A DNA stretch of 9,217 nucleotides from positions 1,940-11,156 of the forward strand of contig PMST01000160.1 in assembly GCA_003168295.1 (NCBI GenBank), read 5' to 3'. The first letter of the stretch is position 1, and the number at the start of each line of letters is the position of its first letter. This stretch comes from Actinomycetota bacterium. Lineage in GTDB: Bacteria; Actinomycetota; Actinomycetes; Streptosporangiales; Streptosporangiaceae. Made by a program: the position numbers and the translations under genes. Positions 1 to 7,120 of the stretch are shown here, one piece after another. Under the pieces are notes generated by a model that searched no databases, was not told where the DNA came from, and saw only the letters and a list, made by a program, of their open reading frames with translations.

Positions 1-2
1 CG

Positions 3-929
3 GTCTCGGCCCGCAACCCCGGTGTCGTCTACGCCTCGATCAGCGGGTACGGGCAGCACGGCCCGTTCCGGTCGAGAATGGCTTATGCCCCGACGATCCA
101 GGCGGAGACGGGAATCACCGCCACCACGGCCGACCATTTCGAGCGGACCGGCGCACTGCGCAGCGACTCGCTCTCGCACGCCGACGTGTACTCGGGCCTG
201 CACGCCGCCATCGCCATCCTGGCCTGCCTCACCGAGCGGGAGCGCACCGGCCGGGGCCAGTACATCGATGTGGCCATGGCGGCCGTGATGCTCTCCGTCA
301 ACGAGCGCGTGCACGCCGACCTTTCCGATGCCGAGCTCGGCGCCGAGCGGCCGATCCTCGGTGCCACCGACGGCCCGTTCTTCGTCGGACCCGGCGGGGA
401 ACGATTCGCGAGCCCGATGAGCCTGGTCGGCAGCATGTCGTTCCCCTTCTACCTGGCCGCCATGCGCCGGCCGGATCTCGGCCAGGACCCTCGATTCCTG
501 ACCCCTGAGCTGCGCCTTCGCAACCTGCAGGCGCTGCACCGCATCGTGCAGGAGTGGATCTGGACCTTTGCTGACATGGAGTCACTCGACGCCCAGCTGG
601 ACGAGGCCAAGATCGCTACTGGACGGGTCCGCAGCGTCAAGGAGTTCGCCGGCAGCCAGTGGGCCCGCGACTGGCATGCGGTGCGGACCGTGTCCGATCG
701 GTCCGGCGGTGAGATCAAGATCCCGGGCCGTCCGTGGCACTTCGCGGACCAGCCGACGGCCGACGAAGGTCAGCTGGCGGCCCGTCAGGGCGAGCACAAC
801 GCCGAGATACTCAAAGAACTCGGATTCAGCGCCGCCCAGATCGAGGCGTTCGAAGCCTCCGGAGCGCTGGTCCAGCCGAACCGGGACGGTGTACCTGGCT
901 CGTGCCCAGATCCTGCACCCCGCGCCTGA
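3..929 (+). CDS. Class III (CaiB/BaiF family) acyl-CoA:CoA-transferase, 5'-truncated by the window edge
   Basis: The reading frame is open from base 3, so the gene starts before the window; 308 residues are visible of a family usually near 390-400. The first visible residues include SISGYGQHGP and then IQAETG, family III CoA-transferase signatures (formyl-CoA transferase, CaiB, BaiF, alpha-methylacyl-CoA racemase). The motif SHADVYSGLHAA follows. Its Asp (codon 183-185) aligns with the catalytic aspartate that carries the acyl-anhydride/CoA-thioester intermediate in this family. RERTGRGQYIDVAM is the next hallmark, and the C-terminus (LKELGFSAAQIEAFEASGAL) is typical. The enzyme is cytosolic and moves CoA between a CoA-thioester and a carboxylic acid; the substrate cannot be told from the sequence. 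It converges on the oxidoreductase gene and is not part of that operon. An ATG at 78 is internal to the conserved domain and is not the true start. Family assignment is secure; the specific reaction is unknown. Confidence 0.93.
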   Translation, partial: VSARNPGVVYASISGYGQHGPFRSRMAYAPTIQAETGITATTADHFERTGALRSDSLSHADVYSGLHAAIAILACLTERERTGRGQYIDVAMAAVMLSVNERVHADLSDAELGAERPILGATDGPFFVGPGGERFASPMSLVGSMSFPFYLAAMRRPDLGQDPRFLTPELRLRNLQALHRIVQEWIWTFADMESLDAQLDEAKIATGRVRSVKEFAGSQWARDWHAVRTVSDRSGGEIKIPGRPWHFADQPTADEGQLAARQGEHNAEILKELGFSAAQIEAFEASGALVQPNRDGVPGSCPDPAPRA

Positions 930-971
930 CGCCGGCGGCCGTCCGCGCGGCTGTCGGACCGCGGTACGGAA

Positions 972-1007
972 GCGGAACGGAGCGGCCGCGGAGCCGCTCC
1001 GTTCCGC
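972..1007. terminator. Perfect 15-bp hairpin between convergent genes, probable bidirectional terminator
   Basis: The arms 972-986 (GCGGAACGGAGCGGC) and 993-1007 are exact reverse complements with a 6-nt loop (CGCGGA). The hairpin lies 42 bp after the CoA-transferase stop and 17 bp after the oxidoreductase stop on the other strand. There is no T-run, which is common for actinomycete intrinsic terminators. The position between two gene ends and the symmetry fit termination in both directions. The pairing is seen directly; the terminator role is inferred. Confidence 0.75.
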
Positions 1008-1024
1008 ATGCTACCCGCCGTGGC

Positions 1025-2050
1025 TCAGAGGCTGATGACGACTTTGCCGCGGGCGTGGCCGTCCCGCATGTACTGGAGGGCCGCGGGGGTCTGGCTCAGC
1101 GGATAGGTCCGGTCGATGACCGGCCTGACCTGGCCGGACTCGATGAGCTTGGTGAGCGCGAGCAAGTCCGGTGCGTTCTCCGAGCAGATCAGCGTGGTCA
1201 GCGTCTGGCCGGTGAACGGCGAGAGGAGCAGCGCCCGGAGCTGCCGGTCGCTGCCTGCGAGCCATCGTCCGCCGGTCTCGCCCCCGACGATGACCAGCGT
1301 CCCGCGGGGATCCAGGACGGAGCGGAGGTGCTTGAGCGGACGGTTGCCCCCGATGTCGAGGATCACGTCGTAGCGGTGCCCTCCGGCCGCGATGTCCTCG
1401 CGGGTGTAGTCGATGACGTGGTCCGCGCCGAGGGACCGGACCGTGTCCATCTTGGCCGTGCGGCACACGCCGGTGACCTCGGCGCCGGCTGCCTTGGCGA
1501 TCTGCACGGCGAAGGTCCCTACCCCGCCGGACGCGCCGATGATCAGCACCCGGTTTCCGGCTTGCACGTGCCCGCGGTCGCGGACCGCCTGCAGGGCCGT
1601 CAGCGCCGAGACGGGGACGGCCGCGGCCTGGGCGAAGGTGAGGTTCGCGGGCTTGGGCGCGAGCTTGTCCGGCCGGGCGCTGGCGTACTGGGCGAAGGAG
1701 CCGTCGGCGATGCCGAACACCTCGTCGCCGACGTGCAGCGTCGTGACGGCCGGGCCGGTCGCCACGACTCGCCCCGCGACTTCGCGGCCCCGCACCGGGG
1801 TCTTGGGGGCGCGGATCCCGTATCCCGCGAGGCGGACCGGGTAGGGCAGGCCGGTCATCAGGTGCCAGACGCCCCGGTCGACGCCGGCGGCATGCACGCG
1901 CAGCAGTACTTCCTGCTCGCCGATCACGGGCCGGGCGATCTCCTCCAGTCGCAGCACGTCCTCGGCCTCGCCGTAGCGGTTCTGGGTGATCGCCTGCATG
2001 GTTGTCCCGTCGGTCGTCCGCTGCGTGGTCGTCGCGGTAGAGGTGTTCAT
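1025..2050 (-). CDS. MDR-superfamily NAD(P)H-dependent oxidoreductase (quinone reductase / zinc-less alcohol dehydrogenase-like)
   Basis: This 341-residue protein has the two-domain medium-chain dehydrogenase/reductase layout. A GroES-like N-terminal domain covers about residues 18-140. A Rossmann domain follows with the dinucleotide motif GASGGVG at 172-178, then the YDVILDIGG stretch at 227-235 and a C-terminal segment ending GKVVISL. The cysteine and histidine ligands of the catalytic zinc are absent (GVDRGVWH near residue 57), so it resembles quinone oxidoreductase-type enzymes, which reduce quinones or enones with NADPH in the cytosol. The start at 2050 is preceded by AGGAAAGGGA (2057-2066). 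The first 17 residues are Thr-rich and non-conserved, so a start at Met18 (1999) is possible, but only a weak purine stretch precedes it. It lies 48 bp downstream of the ABC permease on the same strand with no obvious promoter between, so it is probably the last gene of that operon. The substrate is unknown. Confidence 0.9.
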   Translation of the reverse strand: MNTSTATTTQRTTDGTTMQAITQNRYGEAEDVLRLEEIARPVIGEQEVLLRVHAAGVDRGVWHLMTGLPYPVRLAGYGIRAPKTPVRGREVAGRVVATGPAVTTLHVGDEVFGIADGSFAQYASARPDKLAPKPANLTFAQAAAVPVSALTALQAVRDRGHVQAGNRVLIIGASGGVGTFAVQIAKAAGAEVTGVCRTAKMDTVRSLGADHVIDYTREDIAAGGHRYDVILDIGGNRPLKHLRSVLDPRGTLVIVGGETGGRWLAGSDRQLRALLLSPFTGQTLTTLICSENAPDLLALTKLIESGQVRPVIDRTYPLSQTPAALQYMRDGHARGKVVISL

Positions 2051-2098
2051 GAGAGTTCCCTTTCCTGCTGGTTGTTGATCTCGGAGGTCTGAGCCGGG

Positions 2099-2932
2099 TC
2101 AGGCGTCGCGGCGCGCGACCCGCAGGGCTGCCGCGCCCAGGGCGATGACGGCGTATACGGCCAGGACCACGAGGGCGGTGCCCGGGCGCAGCAGCCCGGC
2201 TGAGCGATGGACCGTCACGGCCGCCTGAGTGGCGATGCCGGGCAGGTACTGACGCCAGCCAGCCGGCAAGAACTGACCGACGGTGAGTCCCCCGATGATG
2301 ATCAGTGCCAGGGTGGTGGCCGCTCCCGCGGTGTGCCGGATGAGGCCGCCGATACCGACCCCGATGACAGCGACGAGGCTCACGGCCAGGGCTCCGAAGA
2401 ACAGGGCCCGGAGCACGCCGGGGTGTCCGATGGTCACGGCGACGTGTCGGCTGGCGAATATCCGCTGGCCGAGTTCGAAGCCGGCGAGGTTGCCGAGCAG
2501 CGTCACGGGGAACGCGAACGCGGCCGTGGTGGCGGCCTTGGCCGCCAGCACGAGCGGTCTGGCGGGCATGGCGCTGAAGGTGGACCGGATCATCCCGGTC
2601 GAGTACTCGGCGGTGACCGTCCGCACGGCGAGCGTCCCGAGGACGACCGCGGCGATCATGACTCCGCTCATCGAGGCGCTGGCCGGGTCGAACACCTGGT
2701 GCTGCTGGGCCGTCATGGTGTGCCACTGGCTCATCTGCGAGAGGGCCACGGCGACGCTGAAGCCGATGCCCAGGACCAGGGTCAGGGCGGCGGTGCGCCA
2801 GGTGGAGGGCAAGGTGCGAAGCTTGGTCCACTCGGCCTTGAGGATGTGGGCTTTGAGGATGCGGGTCTTGAGGGTCCGGCTGGCGGCCTGCACCGGCCGG
2901 GCCGGGGTGCGGATGCGGGTGGTGGCGCTCAT
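2099..2932 (-). CDS. ABC-2 type transporter permease
   Basis: This 277-residue membrane protein has about six hydrophobic segments: residues 48-66, 88-107, 127-152, 175-198, 202-222 and 250-270. The cytoplasmic N-terminus is basic and helical, with AEWTKLRTLPSTW near 33-45, common at the start of this permease type. After the second segment comes TAEYSTGMIRSTFSAMPAR (108-125), the short loop found in ABC-2 permeases of the BcrB/NatB-like group, taken to contact the ATPase. It would form the membrane channel of an exporter with the ATPase encoded just upstream. The ATPase stop and this ATG are joined as TGACATG, one base apart, and AAGGAG sits inside the end of the ATPase gene, so the two are translationally coupled. 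Small permeases of this kind export peptides, antibiotics or lipids, but the sequence does not reveal the cargo. Confidence 0.9.
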   Translation of the reverse strand: MSATTRIRTPARPVQAASRTLKTRILKAHILKAEWTKLRTLPSTWRTAALTLVLGIGFSVAVALSQMSQWHTMTAQQHQVFDPASASMSGVMIAAVVLGTLAVRTVTAEYSTGMIRSTFSAMPARPLVLAAKAATTAAFAFPVTLLGNLAGFELGQRIFASRHVAVTIGHPGVLRALFFGALAVSLVAVIGVGIGGLIRHTAGAATTLALIIIGGLTVGQFLPAGWRQYLPGIATQAAVTVHRSAGLLRPGTALVVLAVYAVIALGAAALRVARRDA

Positions 2933-2933
2933 G

Positions 2934-3863
2934 TCAGGCTCCTTGGCTGGTGCCGGTCAGCTGGCCGGCGTGGTAGTCGGTTTCGTCTCGGGTCAGCTCG
3001 AAGAACGCTTCCTCGAGCGACGCGCCGTGCACCGCTAGCTCGAGCAGGGTGATGTCGTCGGCGGACGCGACCGCGCCGATCGCGGCGGAGTCCAGGCCGG
3101 TCACGATCATGGCGCCGTCCGGACAGCGCTCGACCAGGGCGCCGCGGCGGGTCAGGGCGGCGGCCAGGTCGGCCGGCTGAAGGGCCCGGACCCGGACGCT
3201 GGCGGTCGAGTTGCGGTTGACGAACTCGTCGGTGCTGGCGTCGGCGATGATACGGCCCCGGGCGATGACGAGCAGGTGGTCGGCGGTCTGGGCCATCTCG
3301 CTCATGAGATGGCTGGACAGGAAGACCGTGCGGCCCTGGGCGGCCAGCGACTTCATCAGGTTCCGGATCCACACAATGCCGTCGGGGTCCAGGCCGTTGA
3401 TCGGCTCGTCGAACATCAGCGTCTCGGGGTCGCCGAGCAGGGCCGCGGCGATGCCGAGGCGCTGGTTCATGCCGAGCGAGAAGGTGCCGATCCGTTTTCC
3501 CGCGACGTCGCTGAGGCCGACCATGCCGAGGACCTCGGTCACACGGCGGCGGGCGATGCCGTTGCTGTCGGCCAGCCACGCCAGGTGACTGGCCGCGCTG
3601 CGGCCACCGACGATGGCCTTGGCGTCCAGCAGCGCCCCGACCGACCTGAGCGGGTCGGTCAGGTCACGGTACGGCTTGCCGTTGACCAGGACGGAGCCGG
3701 AGCTCGGCGTGTCCAGGCCCAAGATCATGCGCATGGTGGTCGACTTGCCGGCCCCGTTGGGGCCCAGGAAGCCGGTCACCCGGCCGGGCCGGACGGCGAA
3801 GGAGGCTTCGTCGACCGCGACCGTCGTGCCGTAGCGCTTGGTGAGGTGCTGCGCCTCGATCAT
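2934..3863 (-). CDS. ABC transporter ATP-binding protein (BcrA/DrrA-like, ABC-2 exporter)
   Basis: This 309-residue cytoplasmic ATPase powers the exporter. Walker A is GPNGAGKST at 34-42, the signature loop is SLGMNQR at 129-135, Walker B is LMFDEP at 149-154 with catalytic Glu153, the D-loop is NGLDP, and the switch histidine is H185 in SSHLM. The signature departs from LSGGQ and the Q-loop region reads GALLD without the usual Gln; both are normal for the bacitracin/lantibiotic-immunity-like subfamily. Residues from about 220 on form the variable C-terminal domain ending in an LEEAFFELT motif. The start at 3863 is chosen because conserved sequence (MIEAQHLTKRYG) begins at once and AAGGA lies about 7 bases upstream; the open frame extends further but without conservation. 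It is the first gene of the operon with the permease and oxidoreductase. It faces a repeat array (3915-3947) suggesting SARP control. Confidence 0.94.
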   Translation of the reverse strand: MIEAQHLTKRYGTTVAVDEASFAVRPGRVTGFLGPNGAGKSTTMRMILGLDTPSSGSVLVNGKPYRDLTDPLRSVGALLDAKAIVGGRSAASHLAWLADSNGIARRRVTEVLGMVGLSDVAGKRIGTFSLGMNQRLGIAAALLGDPETLMFDEPINGLDPDGIVWIRNLMKSLAAQGRTVFLSSHLMSEMAQTADHLLVIARGRIIADASTDEFVNRNSTASVRVRALQPADLAAALTRRGALVERCPDGAMIVTGLDSAAIGAVASADDITLLELAVHGASLEEAFFELTRDETDYHAGQLTGTSQGA

Positions 3864-3872
3864 TGTTCGTCC

Positions 3873-3877
3873 TTCCC
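3873..3877 (-). promoter_or_regulatory. Ribosome binding site that fixes the ATPase start
   Basis: Read on the minus strand, GGGAAGGACGAACA immediately precedes the ATG at 3863. The purine core sits about 7-9 bases upstream, a normal spacing, and it supports this start over in-frame codons further upstream that would overlap the divergent regulator gene. Confidence 0.6.
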
Positions 3878-3896
3878 TCGATGTGTTGTGGTCTTG

Positions 3897-3908
3897 ACCG
3901 CCAGCCTG
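3897..3908 (-). promoter_or_regulatory. Putative -10 region and conserved CTGGCGGT element of the ABC operon promoter
   Basis: On the minus strand CAGGCT (3908-3903) is a weak -10 candidate, matching the consensus A at position 2 and T at position 6. It begins 10 bases after the last TCAG core of the repeat array. It overlaps CTGGCGGT (3904-3897), which recurs as CTGGCCGT at the same spacing (14 bp after the last core) in the promoter of the gene at 7134. A transcript starting near 3896 would have a leader of about 33 bases that includes the ribosome binding site. The hexamer alone is unconvincing; the shared spacing is the main support. Confidence 0.35.
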
Positions 3909-3914
3909 TGCCGG

Positions 3915-3947
3915 GGAACTGAGACGGCACTGTCGCAGCGCTGAGGC
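3915..3947 (-). promoter_or_regulatory. Three 11-bp direct repeats, candidate SARP operator in the divergent promoter
   Basis: Read on the minus strand towards the ABC operon, the region divides into three 11-bp units: GCCTCAGCGCT (3947-3937), GCGACAGTGCC (3936-3926) and GTCTCAGTTCC (3925-3915). CAG is present in all three at an exact 11-base step and TCAG in two. SARP-family activators such as DnrI, ActII-ORF4 and AfsR bind direct repeats at about one helical turn, overlapping the -35 region. The array matches a second one at 7082-7114. It also lies just upstream of the SARP gene's own candidate -10 (3954-3959), so autoregulation is possible. The repeats are seen; binding is inferred. Confidence 0.6.
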
Positions 3948-3953
3948 GGGACC

Positions 3954-3959
3954 TATGGT
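3954..3959 (+). promoter_or_regulatory. Putative -10 hexamer (TATGGT) for a leaderless SARP transcript
   Basis: TATGGT matches the actinobacterial TAnnnT pattern and ends 6 bases before the SARP ATG, so transcription would start at or next to the start codon. No strong Shine-Dalgarno sequence precedes that ATG (only GGTGG, four bases away), which fits a leaderless message. The -35 side is weak and falls inside the repeat array, as expected for an activator-dependent or self-controlled promoter. Confidence 0.4.
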
Positions 3960-3965
3960 GGCCTC

Positions 3966-6900
3966 ATGCAGGTACGGCTGTTCGGCGAGCTCGAAGCGGT
4001 AGCTGACGGCGTGCCGGTGCCGGTCCGCGGCGCCAAGCAGCGGGCCCTGCTGGCCCTGCTGGCGCTGCAGCGGGGGCGGCCGGTCAGCGCTGACCGGCTG
4101 ATCGACGTGTTGTGGGGCGACGGGCAAGCGTCCAACCCGGCCAACGCCTTGCAGGCCCAGATCGGTCAGCTGCGCCGCGCCTTCGGGGCGGCGGCGATCC
4201 TCACCAGCGAAGCCGGCTATGCCCTCGCCGTCGGCCCCGAAGATGTCGACGTCGTCCGCTTCGGGCAGCTGGTGGCCGAGGGGAGACGGCTGGCGGGAGA
4301 CGGCGAGGCGGCGCGGGCGTCCGCCGCACTGGGCGAAGCGCTCGGCCTGCGGCGGGGTGAGCCGCTGGCCGAGTTTGCCGACGCCGGCTTCGCTGACGCC
4401 GAGCGGGCGCACCTGGACGAGCTGACCCTGGTGGCGGTCGAGGCCAGGGCCGGAGCTGAGCTGATGCTGGGCCGCCACGGGGAGCTGGCCGGCGAACTGG
4501 AGCCGTTGTGCCGGCAGCACCCGCTGCGCGAACACCTGTGGGAGCTGCACATTCTGGCCTTGTACCGGACCGGACGGCAGGCCGAGGCCTTGCGCGCCTA
4601 CACCGAAGTCCGTGATCGCCTGGTCGGCGAGCTGGGCATCGACCCCGGTCCGGCCCTGCGGGAACTCCAGGCCCGCATCCTGGCCCAGGACCCCTCGCTC
4701 ACCCCGGCCAGCGCCCCAGCCAGCACAACGGCCAGCGCAACGGCCAGCCCGGCTCCGGTCCCGGCGGCCGCGCCGGCGACGTCAGCCGGGAACCTGCGCG
4801 CCCGGCTGAGCCGCTTCGTCGGCCGCGACGCCGAGCTGACCCAGCTGCGTGCGACGGTCCGCTCCAGCCGGCTCGTCACGCTGACCGGCCCGGGCGGCGC
4901 GGGCAAGACCCGGCTGGCGGTGGAGGCGGCCGCCGTCCTGGGCGACGACCACCGGGACGGCGCCTGGCTGGTCGAGCTGGCCGGCGTGACCGGGCCCGAC
5001 GGAGTGGCGGCGGCCGCGGCCGCCGCGCTCGGGGCGGGCGCCGCCGCCGTCCCCGGCGCTCAGCCAGCGGGGTCGACCACGGACCTGATCGTGCGCTACC
5101 TGGCCGGACGCTCGCTGGTCGTCGTCCTCGACAACTGCGAGCACGTCATCGGCGAGGCGGCCGCGCTGGCCGACACCCTGACCGGAGCGGTGCCAGGTCT
5201 GCGGCTGATCGCTACCAGCCGCGAGCCTCTCGGCGTCCCCGGGGAAGTCCTGGTGCCGGTCGGCGGCCTGGCGCCGCCGGCCGCCGTCGAGCTGTTCGTC
5301 GACCGCGCCCGGGCGGTCCGGCCCGGCTTCGGTCCGGACGGGCCGGCCGGCGCCGTCATCGAGGACATCTGCCGGCGGTTGGACGGCCTGCCCCTGGCCG
5401 TCGAGCTCGCCGCCGCTCGCCTTCGGGCGCTGCCCCTGGCCACCCTGGCGGAACGCCTCAACGACCGCTTCCGGCTGCTCAGCCACGGCGCCCGTACCGC
5501 CCTGCCTCGCCAGCAGACACTCCGCGCGGTGGTGGACTGGAGCTATGACCTGCTGTTCTCTGACGAACGCCGCCTGCTGCGGAGGCTGGCCACCTTTACC
5601 GGCGGCTGCGAGCTCACCGCGGCCGAGGCCGTCTGCGCCGACGAGCAGGTGCCGGCCGGCGAGATCCTCGATGTCCTGAGCCGGCTGGTCGACAAGTCCC
5701 TCGTCGTTGCCCACGGTGACGGAGGCGAGGCCCGGTTCAGCCAGCTCCAGACGCTGTGGCAGTACGGCAGGGACCGGCTCACCGAATCCGGCGAAGCCGA
5801 CGCCATGCGGGCCCGCCACGGGGCGTATTACCGGCAGCTGGCCACCCAAGCCCACCAGGGCCTGCGCGGCGCGGCCGGGCCGATGTGGCGGGACCGCCTC
5901 GTCACGGAGTCGGGCAACCTGCGGGCCGCGCTGGACGGCTACATCGCCACCGGCGATGCTGACGCGGCGCTGTCGCTGGCGTCGGGGATGGCCTGGCTAT
6001 GGTTCATCACCGGCGACTTCCTCGAAGGAGCCCGCTGGCTCGGTGCTGCGCTGGGCGCCGAAGGGCCACGCCGTCCCGAAGTGGAAGCGACCGCCTGCCT
6101 CTGGCACGGCTATTGCGTGGGCATGTCGACTGACCCGGCGGCGGGCGTCATCGAATGCGAGGAGGCCGTGGCCGTCCTGAGGGACAATGACGACCGGGTC
6201 CGGCTGGCGGAGGCGCTGGTGGTAAGCGCGACGGTGCTGGGGTTCGCGCATCATTTCGACCGATCACTCGAAGCTTTGGCCGAGGCGCGGGACCTGCTGG
6301 AACCGGCCGGCCACGGCTGGCTCCTGGGTGTGCACGACCTGATCGTGGCCTGGAACCTGTTGTCGACGGGGCGGCTGGAGGACGCCGAGCCATTCGCCCG
6401 CTCGAGCCTGGAACGCTTCGACGCCGCCGAAGAGGTCTTGGTCGTCGTCTCTCCGCTGAACGCCCTCGCCAGCCTCGCCGAGGCCCGCGGAGACCTCGAG
6501 GCGGCCTCGGCGGCCTACGAGGCGCTCGTGCAGCGATGCCGGGCCACCGGGCAACCCCTTCAGGTGCCGTTCAGCCTGGTCGCCCTGGCCGCGCTGCGGG
6601 CCAGGCAAGGCGATGACGCCGCCGCCGACGGCCTTTACGCCGAGGCGATCGACTGCAGCTTCAACCCGTGGGTGTCGGCCGACGCCATGATCGGCCAGGC
6701 GGCGGTCGCCCGTCGCCGGGGTGACCTGCCGCGGTCCCGGGCCCTGCTCGACGCGGCGGCCGGGCACTACCGGCAGATCGACCTTCCGGCCGGCCCGCCT
6801 CGCGTGCTGGCCGGCCTGGCCTGGTGGGCACTCGCCAGCGGTCACCTCCAAGACGCTGCCGTCTTCGCCGCTGACGCGGCCGAAGGGGCCTCGGCCAGCG

Positions 6901-7082
6901 GAGACCCGGCCACCCAGCTCCTAGCCGAGACCGCCGTGGCCGCGGTCAACGCGATCGCCGACCCGACCCGTCACCACCTCGAGGCCTTCGTCGTCCTCGC
7001 GCAGCGACGGGCCGACGGGCCGACTTACCGCTCTTTGACCGACGAGCCAGACGTGGCCGCCCTCGCCGCCCGCCTCGGCTGA
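3966..7082 (+). CDS. Large SARP (AfsR-like) transcriptional regulator: winged helix-BTAD-STAND ATPase-TPR
   Basis: This 1038-residue protein has the AfsR-type layout. Residues 1-90 are an OmpR-like winged-helix DNA-binding domain (MQVRLFGELEA, AKQRALLALLAL, SADRLIDVLWG, LRRAFG). Residues about 92-240 are the bacterial transcriptional activation domain, with HPLREHLWELHILALYRTGR and ELGIDPGPALREL as hallmarks. A low-complexity Ala/Ser/Thr/Pro linker covers about 245-275. A STAND-class NTPase follows: Walker A GPGGAGKT at 308-315, Walker B LVVVLDNCEHV at 384-394, ATSREPLG, and GLPLA at 474-478. From about residue 600 to the end is Ala- and Leu-rich helical TPR-like sequence. By family knowledge, nucleotide binding and TPR-mediated sensing control binding to direct-repeat operators near secondary-metabolism or transport promoters. 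Matching 11-bp repeat arrays flank the gene on both sides. It is divergent from the ABC operon. Its signal is unknown. No biosynthetic cluster is visible in the window. Confidence 0.95.
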   Translation: MQVRLFGELEAVADGVPVPVRGAKQRALLALLALQRGRPVSADRLIDVLWGDGQASNPANALQAQIGQLRRAFGAAAILTSEAGYALAVGPEDVDVVRFGQLVAEGRRLAGDGEAARASAALGEALGLRRGEPLAEFADAGFADAERAHLDELTLVAVEARAGAELMLGRHGELAGELEPLCRQHPLREHLWELHILALYRTGRQAEALRAYTEVRDRLVGELGIDPGPALRELQARILAQDPSLTPASAPASTTASATASPAPVPAAAPATSAGNLRARLSRFVGRDAELTQLRATVRSSRLVTLTGPGGAGKTRLAVEAAAVLGDDHRDGAWLVELAGVTGPDGVAAAAAAALGAGAAAVPGAQPAGSTTDLIVRYLAGRSLVVVLDNCEHVIGEAAALADTLTGAVPGLRLIATSREPLGVPGEVLVPVGGLAPPAAVELFVDRARAVRPGFGPDGPAGAVIEDICRRLDGLPLAVELAAARLRALPLATLAERLNDRFRLLSHGARTALPRQQTLRAVVDWSYDLLFSDERRLLRRLATFTGGCELTAAEAVCADEQVPAGEILDVLSRLVDKSLVVAHGDGGEARFSQLQTLWQYGRDRLTESGEADAMRARHGAYYRQLATQAHQGLRGAAGPMWRDRLVTESGNLRAALDGYIATGDADAALSLASGMAWLWFITGDFLEGARWLGAALGAEGPRRPEVEATACLWHGYCVGMSTDPAAGVIECEEAVAVLRDNDDRVRLAEALVVSATVLGFAHHFDRSLEALAEARDLLEPAGHGWLLGVHDLIVAWNLLSTGRLEDAEPFARSSLERFDAAEEVLVVVSPLNALASLAEARGDLEAASAAYEALVQRCRATGQPLQVPFSLVALAALRARQGDDAAADGLYAEAIDCSFNPWVSADAMIGQAAVARRRGDLPRSRALLDAAAGHYRQIDLPAGPPRVLAGLAWWALASGHLQDAAVFAADAAEGASASGDPATQLLAETAVAAVNAIADPTRHHLEAFVVLAQRRADGPTYRSLTDEPDVAALAARLG
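4720..4743 (+). repeat. 12-bp tandem repeat in the SARP interdomain linker
   Basis: CCAGCACAACGG (4720-4731) is followed directly by CCAGCGCAACGG (4732-4743), one base different, and by a partial third copy (CCAGCC). It encodes part of the Ala/Ser/Thr linker between the BTAD and NTPase domains. The repeat length is a multiple of three, so copy changes would alter linker length without breaking the frame. Confidence 0.6.
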
Positions 7083-7114
7083 CCTCAGCCGCACCTCAGC
7101 GCCGCTTCAGGCCA
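7082..7114 (+). promoter_or_regulatory. Three 11-bp direct repeats, candidate SARP operator before the TTC38-like gene
   Basis: The units are ACCTCAGCCGC (7082-7092), ACCTCAGCGCC (7093-7103) and GCTTCAGGCCA (7104-7114); TCAG recurs at exactly 11-base steps. The array begins at the last base of the SARP stop codon and ends 19 bases before the next ATG. The same core, period and orientation relative to the downstream gene occur at 3915-3947. Its position immediately after an AfsR-like gene parallels the known AfsR site in the afsS promoter. Binding is inferred. Confidence 0.65.
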
Positions 7115-7120
7115 CCCGGG

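Noticed and set aside
734..2092. A 452-codon open frame on the plus strand
   Set aside because: It runs antisense through the conserved oxidoreductase and across the hairpin region, with no recognisable domain and biased composition.
1011..2831. A 606-codon open frame on the minus strand
   Set aside because: It overlaps both the oxidoreductase and the permease in another frame and translates to Arg/Pro/Gly-rich low-complexity sequence, the usual artefact of high-GC DNA.
3894..3899. TTGACC as a plus-strand -35 box for the SARP gene
   Set aside because: No -10-like hexamer lies 16-19 bases downstream; the better -10 (TATGGT, 3954) is too far away to pair with it.
3864..4550. N-terminal extension of the ABC ATPase frame across the divergent region
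   Set aside because: The extension would overlap the SARP gene antisense, has no conserved sequence, and a ribosome binding site supports the start at 3863.
4782..5855. A 357-codon open frame antisense to the SARP NTPase domain
   Set aside because: The plus strand carries clear Walker A, Walker B and GLPLA motifs; the antisense product is Gly/Arg/Gln-rich without domains.
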